Shown: positions 24,932 through 32,674 of the stretch, in pieces | Layout: every line of letters begins with the position of its first letter | Numbering within the stretch: the stretch's first letter is position 1 | Origin: Hymenobacter guriensis | Lineage (GTDB): Bacteria > Bacteroidota > Bacteroidia > Cytophagales > Hymenobacteraceae | Assembly (NCBI RefSeq): GCF_015773195.1 | Contig: NZ_JADWYK010000003.1 | Span: forward strand, 1-64,000 | DNA length: 64,000 nt | Direction of reading: 5' to 3' | Made by a program: the position numbers and the translations under genes | The notes under the pieces: model-generated | Databases searched by the model: none | What the model was told of the DNA's origin: nothing | Seen by the model: the letters and a program-made list of their open reading frames with translations, nothing else

Positions 24932-25603
24932 CTATTTGCCGGCTGAGCTAAGCAGAAACTCATTGTAGAGCCGGATAATTTCGGGCATATCGTTGTGCTG
25001 AAACCCTTTGATACCCGTTCGTACCTGCTCGCTAAGAGCGGGACAATCGGCGGTATATTCAGTCATAAACGGCCGAAATTTGCCGTGTGTAATGGCCACC
25101 AGCTGCCCGTTGCGGCGCAGGAACCACCGGTTATTATCTACCGCCATCAGCCCCAGGGCGGCCACGGAAGCAAGCGCAGAAACGGGAGAAAGTAACACAG
25201 GTACTTTAGAAGCAGCAGTGCCACGCAACGCAAAAAGCTCAACAGGTCCCTCTATCAGACGTACCGCCAGCACGTCCGGCTCCCCGGCTGCCCGCATATT
25301 CTCGTAGTAATAGCCGCGGATAGTAGCCGAAGCCAACTGGTCTACATCCAGGTATTTAATCTTGGGAAAAGGCCGCACCTTGGGGTTAGTAGGGAAGTAG
25401 TCAATGGCCTTTTCGAAGCCAAGCCGGTTTACCGGGAAATAAGCCCGCGCCGCCCGGCCATCGGCCATTTTCAGCATCGCCAGCCCATGAGGTGTTTTGG
25501 GCCCCGTGTCGCGCCAGACGCTGGTATCTGGCGCAACTGGGGTTTGCGCCTGTACAAAGTCAGGTAGCGCCAGTAAAGCCAGCACGTACAATAATCGATA
25601 CAT
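24932..25603 (-). CDS. secreted protein of unknown function
   Basis: A 223-residue protein with a signal peptide (MYRLLYVLALLALPDFVQAQ). The mature part is mixed alpha and beta with a hydrophobic patch in the middle (LLSPVSALASVAALGLMAV). No family or catalytic motif is recognised. It lies between two TldE tail fragments, within a region that has been rearranged by duplication. Expected location: periplasm or cell surface. Confidence 0.65.
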   Translation of the reverse strand: MYRLLYVLALLALPDFVQAQTPVAPDTSVWRDTGPKTPHGLAMLKMADGRAARAYFPVNRLGFEKAIDYFPTNPKVRPFPKIKYLDVDQLASATIRGYYYENMRAAGEPDVLAVRLIEGPVELFALRGTAASKVPVLLSPVSALASVAALGLMAVDNNRWFLRRNGQLVAITHGKFRPFMTEYTADCPALSEQVRTGIKGFQHNDMPEIIRLYNEFLLSSAGK

Positions 25604-25709
25604 ACAATCAAGATGGTGGTAAGTAAAAGGGCCAGCGTTCCTTGCTGTAAGCTGTAAGGAAGACCGGCCCTAAAGCTAAAAGATATAACGGGACAACATC
25701 TGCACTGCA

Positions 25710-25748
25710 CCGGAAAGGCTGATGAAGGTGAGGTCCCGAATCCTCAGG
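25710..25748 (-). pseudogene. second, shorter TldE-like tail fragment
   Basis: The minus strand encodes LRIRDLTFISLS, close to the ends of the TldE-like proteins and to the fragment at 24828. The DNA is nearly the same as 24836-24872. Confidence 0.55.
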
Positions 25749-25768
25749 AGCGAGACTAGTAGAGCACT

Positions 25769-25847
25769 TGTCATTCCGAGCAAAGCGAGGAATCTAGGTT
25801 TACCCACGCGGGGCTAACTCAGATTCCTCGCTTCGCTCGGAATGACA
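25769..25847. repeat. palindromic repeat copy A
   Basis: Arms at 25769-25795 and 25821-25847 match in 26 of 27 bases, starting tgtcattccgag. It ends one base from the stop of the TldE-like gene at 25849 and could end its message. Copies B (28923-29001) and C (29349-29427) have the same design. Confidence 0.9.
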
Positions 25848-25848
25848 G

Positions 25849-27174
25849 CTATACCGCGTCCGACAAACTGGTAAACGTGAAGTCCCGAATCTTCAGCGGA
25901 GGCACTAGGTTGCCGCCGAGGCGCTGGGGCTTGCCCATGGCTTCAATGTTGTTGAGCATGATGATGGGCGACTCGTTGAAGCGGAAGTTCTTGATCGGGT
26001 GCTTGATCTTCCCGTTCTCGATGTAGAACGTGCCGTCCCGCGTCAGGCCGGTCACCAGTAGGGTTTGCGGGTCTACGTCGCGGATGTACCAGAGGCGGGT
26101 GACCAAGATGCCTTTGGCCGTGCCCTTGATCATCTCCTCCAGGCTTTGCGTGCCGCCTTCCATGATGAAGTTGCCGGAAAAGGCCGTGGCCTCGGCCTTG
26201 CTTTTCTCGGCCCAATAGCGGGAGTAGTACAGGTTCCTCACCACACCTTTCTCAATCCAGGGCATGCGCTTGACGGGCAGCCCTTCCCCATCGAACACGC
26301 TGCCAGGAGCCTGGTCATTGAGTGGGTCGGAGTAGATGGTGACGCGCGAGTCGAAGAGCTTTTCGCCTTTCTTGGTGCCACCGCCTTTCTTACTCAGAAA
26401 CGAGCGGCCCTCGTCGGCCTCGCGGGCATCGAGGGCATACACTAGCCTGTTGAGCAGGCCTTCGTCCGATACCAGCGCAGCCGGCTCTAAAATCACGGTG
26501 TACTTGCCCGGCTCCAGGGCCTTGGCATTCACCGAGCCCGCAGCCTTATCGGCGGCGCGCTTGGTCAGGGCTTTGGCATCAAAGCTCTTGACATCAGTAA
26601 AGTCGGCCACGGCGTAGCCCGAGCCGGTGCCGTCGGGTGTGCGCACCGTTACCGAAAAATCGACGTTCGTGCTTTGCTCGTAGGCTTCGAGGCCTTTGCT
26701 GTTGCGCAGAGCCGTGAAGCTTGCCCCGTCTTCCAGGAAGCCCGCCGCCGTGAGCTTGCGTGCCTCGCACATTGTGATGCTGTCGGCGGCGGCCTGGGCG
26801 CGCACGTCGGGCGTGATGGCGGCGGTGCTGGCTGCATAAGCCTTAGGTACCAGGTATTGCTGCGGGCCTAGCATGGCTACGTACTCGGGGTCTTCGGGGG
26901 CGAGGCGGGCAATTTCCTCGGCCCGCTGCACGCAGCGGCGCAGGGTGGCATCGTCGAACTGGTTGCAGGTGGCCGTGCCGCTGCGCTTGCCAAACCGCGA
27001 TTCTACGGCCAGCGACACGTTGTCGGACTGGCCGGCGGTGCTTACTGTGTTGCGGGCGTAGCGGATGTTGCCGCTGGTGCGCCCGCGCAGGGTAGCGGCG
27101 CACTCATCGGCCTGCGAATAGCTCAGCACCTTTTTCAGGATAGCCTGAGCTTCGTCTTGGGAAAGTATGGGCAT
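25849..27174 (-). CDS. TldE/PmbA-like protein, copy 1
   Basis: A 441-residue member of the TldD/PmbA family that lacks HExxxH, so it is the TldE-type partner. Typical segments are LAVESRFGKRSGTATCNQFD, VRTPDGTGSGYAVADF, RSFLSKKGGG and LEEMIKGTAKGILVTRLWY. It is 73 bases downstream of the TldD-like gene and on the same strand, so the pair is an operon. TldD/TldE heterodimers cleave unfolded peptides or modify microcins; the TldD partner here carries a TAT signal, while this protein lacks one, so it may ride along or stay in the cytoplasm. A closely similar copy is at 29429. Confidence 0.88.
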   Translation of the reverse strand: MPILSQDEAQAILKKVLSYSQADECAATLRGRTSGNIRYARNTVSTAGQSDNVSLAVESRFGKRSGTATCNQFDDATLRRCVQRAEEIARLAPEDPEYVAMLGPQQYLVPKAYAASTAAITPDVRAQAAADSITMCEARKLTAAGFLEDGASFTALRNSKGLEAYEQSTNVDFSVTVRTPDGTGSGYAVADFTDVKSFDAKALTKRAADKAAGSVNAKALEPGKYTVILEPAALVSDEGLLNRLVYALDAREADEGRSFLSKKGGGTKKGEKLFDSRVTIYSDPLNDQAPGSVFDGEGLPVKRMPWIEKGVVRNLYYSRYWAEKSKAEATAFSGNFIMEGGTQSLEEMIKGTAKGILVTRLWYIRDVDPQTLLVTGLTRDGTFYIENGKIKHPIKNFRFNESPIIMLNNIEAMGKPQRLGGNLVPPLKIRDFTFTSLSDAV

Positions 27175-27247
27175 AGAAGTTAGTCTGCTAATGAGGGAAC
27201 AGAATGTGCTGGCACGTGGCGGGGTAGCAAGAGGCTACACGAGCACA

Positions 27248-28894
27248 TTAAATTTTCCGGGCGGTGTTGATGACGTTCACGCCGTTGAAGCGGGTGGTAC
27301 TAGAGCCGTGGCTCACGGCCGACACCTGGCCGGGCTGGCCCTTGCCATCGAAGAAGGTGCCCAGGAACCGGTAGTCGGACTGGTCGCAGATGGCCGCGCA
27401 ACTGCCCCAGAACTCCTGAGTGTTGGCTTGGTAGGCCACGTCTTCAATCATGCCGGCAATTTTGCCCTTCTCAATGGCGTAGAACACCTTGCCGCCGAAC
27501 TGGAAGTTGTAGCGCTGCTGGTCGATGGAGTAGGAGCCTTCCCCGGCAATGTAGATGCCCTTGTCCACATTCTTGATCATGTCGTCCACGCTCAGCTTGG
27601 CGGTGCCGGGGCGCAGGCTGATGTTGGGCATGCGCTGAAACTGCACGCTGCTCCAGGAGTCGGCGTAGCAGCACCCATCCGATTCCTGCTGGCCCATCAC
27701 GTGCGCCTGGTCGCGGATTTTCTGGTAGTTCACCAGCTTCCCGTCCTTGATGATGTCCCACTCCTTGGTTTTCACACCTTCGTCGTCGTAGCCCACCGCG
27801 CCCAGGGTGCCGGGCTGCAGCTTGTCGGCCACAATGTTCACCAGCTTGGAGCCATAGGGCTGGCCTTTGGCTTTCCAGTCGAGCGTCGCGAAGGACGTGC
27901 CGGCGTAGTTGGCTTCGTAGCCCAGCACCCGGTCCAGCTCCGTAGGGTGCCCTACCGATTCGTGGATGGTGAGGCCCAGGTGGCTGGGGTCCAGCACGAG
28001 GTCGTACTTGCCGGGCGTTACGCTCTTGGCCGTGAGCTTTTCCTTGGCCTGCTTGGCGGCCAGGGCGGCGTCTTCGAGCATGTCGTAGCGCTGCTTGTAG
28101 CCGATGACGCCGGTTCCCTGCGGACCCATTAGCTTGTCGCTGGCGCGGGGTGTGAGGTACTCGTAGCCCAGGCCCATGGGCGAGGCCATGGCGTCGCGGG
28201 AGCGGAACTTACCGGTGGCGCGGTCAATCACCGTGACGTTGAACGTGGGCCAGATGCGGTGCACGTCCTGGTCGATGTAGGAGCCGTCGGTGCTGGCGAA
28301 GTACTTCTGCTCGTTTACCTGGAACAGCGCGGAGTTGACGTAGCTCGCGCCGTTGTCCAGGGCTTTGGCATTGGCAGCCAGGAGCAGGTCTACCTTTTCC
28401 TTCACCGGCACTTCGAAGGCGTTGCGCTCAATCGGCGTTTTCCAGCTCACTTCCCCGTAGCCTTTCTGGGCAGCCAATTTCACTGGCTCCTTCTGCACGC
28501 GCTGATTGGCTTTGGCAATGGCGGCGGCATTTTTGGCGGCCTGCACAATGCCGGCTTCGGTGACAAGGTTGGTAGACGCAAAGCCCCAGGCTCCGTTCAC
28601 CAGGGCCCGCACGCCCACCCCGAAGCTCTCGGTGCTGGTAATGTTCTGCACCTGTTTTTCGCGGGTAAACACGTACTGGTTGAGGTAGCGCCCGATGCGC
28701 ACGTCGGCGTAGGAGGCCCCCGCCGATTTAGCCGCGTTCAGCGCTGCGTCGGCCAGGCGCTTTTTCAGGGCCGGGTCGATAGTTTCGAGCAGTTGCTCGG
28801 GGTCTACCAGCACGCCGCCCATGCCGGGCAGGCTGGGTAAGAACAGCGCCCCGGTAGCTAAACCAGTGAGGCCAACAAAATCTCGTCTTTTCAA
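27248..28894 (-). CDS. TAT-exported TldD-like metalloprotease, copy 1
   Basis: A 548-residue protein. The N-terminus MKRRDFVGLTGLATGALFLP has the twin-arginine pattern. The zinc motif HExxxH is HESVGH at 311-316, followed by DRVLGYEANYAGTSF. Other family blocks are FGVGVRALVNGAWGF and SDGCCYADSWSSVQF. It is the catalytic subunit of a TldD/TldE pair with the gene at 25849. The twin-arginine signal suggests export of a folded protein, which is unlike the cytosolic E. coli enzyme. Compare the copy at 30882. Confidence 0.9.
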   Translation of the reverse strand: MKRRDFVGLTGLATGALFLPSLPGMGGVLVDPEQLLETIDPALKKRLADAALNAAKSAGASYADVRIGRYLNQYVFTREKQVQNITSTESFGVGVRALVNGAWGFASTNLVTEAGIVQAAKNAAAIAKANQRVQKEPVKLAAQKGYGEVSWKTPIERNAFEVPVKEKVDLLLAANAKALDNGASYVNSALFQVNEQKYFASTDGSYIDQDVHRIWPTFNVTVIDRATGKFRSRDAMASPMGLGYEYLTPRASDKLMGPQGTGVIGYKQRYDMLEDAALAAKQAKEKLTAKSVTPGKYDLVLDPSHLGLTIHESVGHPTELDRVLGYEANYAGTSFATLDWKAKGQPYGSKLVNIVADKLQPGTLGAVGYDDEGVKTKEWDIIKDGKLVNYQKIRDQAHVMGQQESDGCCYADSWSSVQFQRMPNISLRPGTAKLSVDDMIKNVDKGIYIAGEGSYSIDQQRYNFQFGGKVFYAIEKGKIAGMIEDVAYQANTQEFWGSCAAICDQSDYRFLGTFFDGKGQPGQVSAVSHGSSTTRFNGVNVINTARKI

Positions 28895-28922
28895 AGTGGT
28901 AGGGGATTAGGGAAGGAGAAAG

Positions 28923-29001
28923 TGTCATTCCGAACGCAGTGAGGAATCTGGGGCTACCGATTAGAGACTAACCCAGATTCCTCACGGTGTTCGGAATGAC
29001 A
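28923..29001. repeat. palindromic repeat copy B
   Basis: Arms match in 28 of 30 bases around a loop of about 19 bases. It is upstream of the GIY-YIG gene and downstream of nothing on the minus strand except the start side of the TldD-like copy 1. Confidence 0.9.
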
Positions 29002-29042
29002 AAAACGCTATATTTTCAGTACATATCCTAGGGACTGAGCAG

Positions 29043-29348
29043 ATGCGTCATCATCAATATTTTGTCTATCTGGTGACCAATCCTAAGCGCACGGTACTCT
29101 ATACCGGCATTACAAATGACCTGACGCGGAGGCTCGATGAGCACATAGCCCAGGAAGGCCGCCCATCTACGTTTGCCGGTCGCTATTTCTGCAACCTGCT
29201 CATGCATTGGGAGGCCTTCCAGGATGTGCAGCAGGCCATAGCCCGCGAAAAGGAAATCAAGGGTTGGCGCCGGGAAAAGAAGGAGGCGCTGATTAACGCA
29301 GTCAATCCCGAATGGCGCGACTTAACCGCAGAAATAACGGAGGATTAG
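29043..29348 (+). CDS. GIY-YIG family endonuclease
   Basis: A 101-residue single-domain GIY-YIG protein of the UPF0213/YhbQ type. Landmarks are FVYLVTNPKRTVLYTGITND (the GIY...YIG equivalents), the catalytic Arg in LTRRLDEH, and the metal-binding Glu in REKEIKGWRREKK. The length is normal for free-standing members. It lies exactly between palindromes B and C, 41 bases after the first and 1 base before the second, and between two TldD/TldE pairs on the other strand. The nuclease family is clear; its link to the palindromes is inferred. Confidence 0.9.
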   Translation: MRHHQYFVYLVTNPKRTVLYTGITNDLTRRLDEHIAQEGRPSTFAGRYFCNLLMHWEAFQDVQQAIAREKEIKGWRREKKEALINAVNPEWRDLTAEITED

Positions 29349-29427
29349 TGTCATTCCGAGCGAAGCGAGGAATCTGGCGATACCAATAAGAGGCTAAGCC
29401 AGATTCCTCACTGCGTTCGGAATGACA
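29349..29427. repeat. palindromic repeat copy C
   Basis: Same design as A and B. Its left arm is close to copy A, while its right arm is a perfect complement of the left arm of B. It ends one base from the stop codon of the TldE-like copy 2. Confidence 0.9.
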
Positions 29428-29428
29428 A

Positions 29429-30763
29429 CTATACCGCGTCGGAGAGGCTGGTGAAGGTGAAGTCCCGAATCTTCATTGGGGGCACCAGGTTGCCCGCAAC
29501 GCGCTGGGGCTTGCCCAACGCCTCCAGGTTGTTGAGCATGATAATGGGTGACTCGTTGAAGCGGAAGTTCTTGATTGGGTGCTTGATCTTCCCATTCTCG
29601 ATGTAAAACGTCCCGTCTCGCGTCAGGCCGGTGTACAGCAGGGTTTGCGGGTCTACGGGGCGGATGTACCAGAGGCGCGTAACCAGGATGCCTTTCGCGG
29701 TGCCCTTGATCATCTCCTCCAGGCTCTGCGTGCCGCCCTCCATGATGAAGCCGCCAGGAGGCGGGAGGTCCGGAATGCCTTGCTTTTGGGCCCAGAAGCG
29801 CGAAGAGTACAGGTTTTTGACCACGCCTTTTTCCACCCAGGTAGTTTTCTGGCGGGGCCGTCCGTCGCCGGCAAAGGTGAGGTCCGCAATTTCGGGGTAG
29901 GTGGGGTCGGAGTAGATGGTTACCCGCTCGTCGAAGAGCTTTTCGCCTTTCTTGTTGCCGCCGCCTTTCTTGCTCAGGAACGAGCGGCCCTCGTCGGCGG
30001 AGCGGGCATCCATGGCGCCCATCATGGCGCCCAGCAGCGAGGCGTCGGAGTTGGCGACCAGCGCCGCGGGCTCCAGAATGACGGTGTACTTGCCCGGCTC
30101 CAGCGCCTTGGCCTGCCGCGACATGGCGGCTTTATCAGCTGCTGTTTTGGCCAGGCGGGCGGCGTCGAACTTGCTGGCGTCGTTGTAGTCGGCCGTGGCG
30201 TAGCCGGAGCCCGTGCCGTCGGGCGTGCGCACCGTAATGCTGAACGTGAGGTCGGTAGCTTGCTGGTAAGCTTCCAGTCCTTTGTTGTTGCGCTTGGCTA
30301 CAAAGCCGGCCGAGTCTTCGAGGAAGGCGGCCGAAGACAGCTTGCGCAGCTCGCACAGCTGCAAGGTGGCCGCCATTTGCTGGGCACGGTAGTCGGGCGT
30401 GATGCCAGCCGTGCTTTGGGCAAACGACAGCGGCGACGCTAGATACTGCTGGGGGCCCAGCAGGGGCACGTAGTCGGGGTTTTCGGGGGCCAGACGGGCA
30501 ATTTCCTCGGCCCGCTGCACACAGCGGCGCAGGGTGGCGTCATCGAACTCGTTGCAGGTAGCCACCCCGCTACGCTTGCCAAACCGCGACTCCACGGCCA
30601 GCGACACGTTGTCGAGGGCGCCGCTGGTGCTGATGGCGTTGCGGGCCGAGCGTACGTTGCCGCCGGTGGTCCCGTTCAGCGTCACCTCGCACTCGTCGGC
30701 GGTGCTAAAGCTGAGGACCTTTTTAAGTATGTTCTGGGCTTCGTCCTTGGAGAGAATAGCCAT
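29429..30763 (-). CDS. TldE/PmbA-like protein, copy 2
   Basis: A 444-residue paralogue of the protein at 25849, with the same blocks in the same order (LAVESRFGKRSGVATCNEFD, VRTPDGTGSGYATADY, GGGNKKGEKLFDERVTIYSD) and the same last 12 residues. No HExxxH is present. It is 118 bases downstream of its TldD-like partner; the gap contains a nested palindrome. The two TldE copies are strongly similar, so tandem duplication is likely. Confidence 0.88.
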   Translation of the reverse strand: MAILSKDEAQNILKKVLSFSTADECEVTLNGTTGGNVRSARNAISTSGALDNVSLAVESRFGKRSGVATCNEFDDATLRRCVQRAEEIARLAPENPDYVPLLGPQQYLASPLSFAQSTAGITPDYRAQQMAATLQLCELRKLSSAAFLEDSAGFVAKRNNKGLEAYQQATDLTFSITVRTPDGTGSGYATADYNDASKFDAARLAKTAADKAAMSRQAKALEPGKYTVILEPAALVANSDASLLGAMMGAMDARSADEGRSFLSKKGGGNKKGEKLFDERVTIYSDPTYPEIADLTFAGDGRPRQKTTWVEKGVVKNLYSSRFWAQKQGIPDLPPPGGFIMEGGTQSLEEMIKGTAKGILVTRLWYIRPVDPQTLLYTGLTRDGTFYIENGKIKHPIKNFRFNESPIIMLNNLEALGKPQRVAGNLVPPMKIRDFTFTSLSDAV

Positions 30764-30775
30764 TTCTTGGAATGT

Positions 30776-30880
30776 GCTGATGTGGTGGAATGTGCTCCGC
30801 TTCGCTAATGTGGGTAATATGCTGAGGTGCTGATGGTCGTTCTTTCATTAGCACCTCAGCACATCCGGCCACATTAGCAC
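30776..30880. repeat. nested intergenic palindrome between TldD-like and TldE-like copy 2
   Basis: Inner arms tgctgaggtgct (30820-30831) and agcacctcagca (30850-30861) are perfect. The outer flanks repeat gaatgtgct-type words and their complements. Confidence 0.7.
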
Positions 30881-30881
30881 A

Positions 30882-32528
30882 TTAAATTTTCCGGGCGGTG
30901 TTGATGACGTTCACGCCGTTGAAGCGGGTGGTGCTGGAGCCGTGGCTCACAGCCGACACCTGGCTGGGCTGGCCCTTGCCGTCGAAGAAGGAACCAAACA
31001 TGCGGTAGTCTGACTGGTCGCAGATGGCTGCACACGAGTTCCAGAACTCCTGGGTGTTGGCCTGGTAAGCCACATCCTCCAGCATGCCCGCGATTTTGCC
31101 CTTCTCGATGGCGTGGAACGTGGTACCTCCAAACTGGAAGTTGTAGCGCTGCTGGTCGATGGAGAACGAGCCGCGGCCGGCAATGTAGATGCCCTTGTCC
31201 ACGTTCTTGATCATGTCGTCCACGCTCATTTTCTGCTTGCCGGGCTGCAGGCTGATGTTGGCCATGCGCTGGAACTGCACATCCTGCCACGACTGCGCGT
31301 AGCAGCACCCATCGGAGTGGTCCTGGCCCACCATGGCGGCCTGGTCCCGAATCTTCTGGTAGTCTACCAGTTGGCCCTCCTTGATGATGTCCCACTGGCC
31401 CGTTTTCACGCCTTCGTCGTCGTAGCCCACTGCGCCCAGGGAGCCGGGCTGGATTTTGTCGGCCACAATGTTCACGATTTTGGAACCGTAGGGCTTGCCC
31501 TGCTTTTTCCATTCCAGGGTAGCGAAGGAAGTGCCGGCGTAGTTGGCTTCGTAGCCCAGCACGCGGTCCAGTTCGGTGGCGTGGCCTATGCTTTCGTGGA
31601 TGGTGAGGCCGAGGTGGTTGGGGTCGAGCACCAAATCGTATTTGCCGGGCGTCACGCTCTTGGCCGTCAGCTTTTCCTTGGCCTGCTTGGCGGCCAGGGC
31701 GGCGTCTTCTAGGATGTCGTAACTGTTTTTATACCCGGTGAGGCCCGAGCCGGCGGGACCCGCAATTTTGTCCTGGGCTTTTGGCACCATGTACTCGTAG
31801 CCCAGGCCCATGGGCGAGCTAAGCGCCTCCCGGGTGCGGAACTTGCCACTGGCCCGGTCCACGGCCGTCACGCTGAACGTGGGCCAGATGCGGTGCACAT
31901 CCTGGTCGATGTACGAGCCGTCGGTGCTGGCAAAATACTTCTGTTCATTCACTTGGAACAAGGCCGAATTCACGAAGGAAGCGCCGTTTTCCAGGGCCCG
32001 GCCGTTGGCCGAGAGTAGCAGATCAACTTTTTGGGCAATAGGCACTTCAAAGGCACTCTGCACGATGGGCGTTTTCCAGCTTACTTCGCCGTAGCCTTTC
32101 TGCGGGGCCAGCTTCACTTGTTCTTTCTGCACTTTAGCATTGGCCTTGGCAATGGCTACGGCCAGCTGCGCGGCCTTAGCCAGGCCGGCTTCCGTCACCG
32201 TGTTGGTGGCTGCGAAGCCCCAGGTTCCGTTGGCAATGACGCGTACCCCAGCCCCGAAACTTTCCCCGCTGGCAATGTTCTGTACCTGCTTTTCACGGGT
32301 GAAGATGCTTTGGTTGAGGTAACGCCCGATGCGCACGTCGGCGTAGGAAGCTCCCGCCGATTTAGCCGCGTTCAGGGCCGAGTCGGCCAGGCGTTTTTTT
32401 ACGGCGGGGTCCACGGTTTCGAGCAGCCGCTCGGGGTGTACCAGGGTGCCGCCCAGGCTGGGGAAGCCGGGCAGGAACAGAGCCCCGGTCGCCAGACCGG
32501 TCAGCCCCACAAAGTCGCGTCGTTTCAA
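30882..32528 (-). CDS. TAT-exported TldD-like metalloprotease, copy 2
   Basis: A 548-residue protein, the same length as copy 1. It starts MKRRDFVGLTGLATGALFLP and has HESIGH at 311-316, followed by DRVLGYEANYAGTSF. It is the catalytic partner of the TldE-like copy 2 at 29429. Differences from copy 1 are spread through the protein, so both copies appear intact and selected. Specialisation for different peptides is possible. Confidence 0.9.
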   Translation of the reverse strand: MKRRDFVGLTGLATGALFLPGFPSLGGTLVHPERLLETVDPAVKKRLADSALNAAKSAGASYADVRIGRYLNQSIFTREKQVQNIASGESFGAGVRVIANGTWGFAATNTVTEAGLAKAAQLAVAIAKANAKVQKEQVKLAPQKGYGEVSWKTPIVQSAFEVPIAQKVDLLLSANGRALENGASFVNSALFQVNEQKYFASTDGSYIDQDVHRIWPTFSVTAVDRASGKFRTREALSSPMGLGYEYMVPKAQDKIAGPAGSGLTGYKNSYDILEDAALAAKQAKEKLTAKSVTPGKYDLVLDPNHLGLTIHESIGHATELDRVLGYEANYAGTSFATLEWKKQGKPYGSKIVNIVADKIQPGSLGAVGYDDEGVKTGQWDIIKEGQLVDYQKIRDQAAMVGQDHSDGCCYAQSWQDVQFQRMANISLQPGKQKMSVDDMIKNVDKGIYIAGRGSFSIDQQRYNFQFGGTTFHAIEKGKIAGMLEDVAYQANTQEFWNSCAAICDQSDYRMFGSFFDGKGQPSQVSAVSHGSSTTRFNGVNVINTARKI

Positions 32529-32674
32529 GCAGGTAAAAGTTTAAGGGGAATAGGCCGAAGAATGAGTGAATGTAAGAAAAGGACGCGGATGAGGAGGGCT
32601 GGATGCATCGGATGCAGCCGCACGATATTCCTCTCTGAAAAGTCTCATCTTGTCGCCTTATTCCAGACTCATTT

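Larger units (their letters stand above)
28923..29427. mobile_element. candidate GIY-YIG unit bounded by 29-base perfect inverted repeats
   Basis: The outer left arm of palindrome B (28923-28951) and the outer right arm of palindrome C (29399-29427) are perfect complements over 29 bases, while the inner arms differ more. A single GIY-YIG gene lies between them. The layout is that of a small element or a REP-like unit with its own nuclease. No target duplication was identified. Confidence 0.55.

Noticed and set aside
25769..29427. Three palindromes considered as a CRISPR array
   Set aside because: They are long hairpins thousands of bases apart with genes between them, not short spaced repeats.
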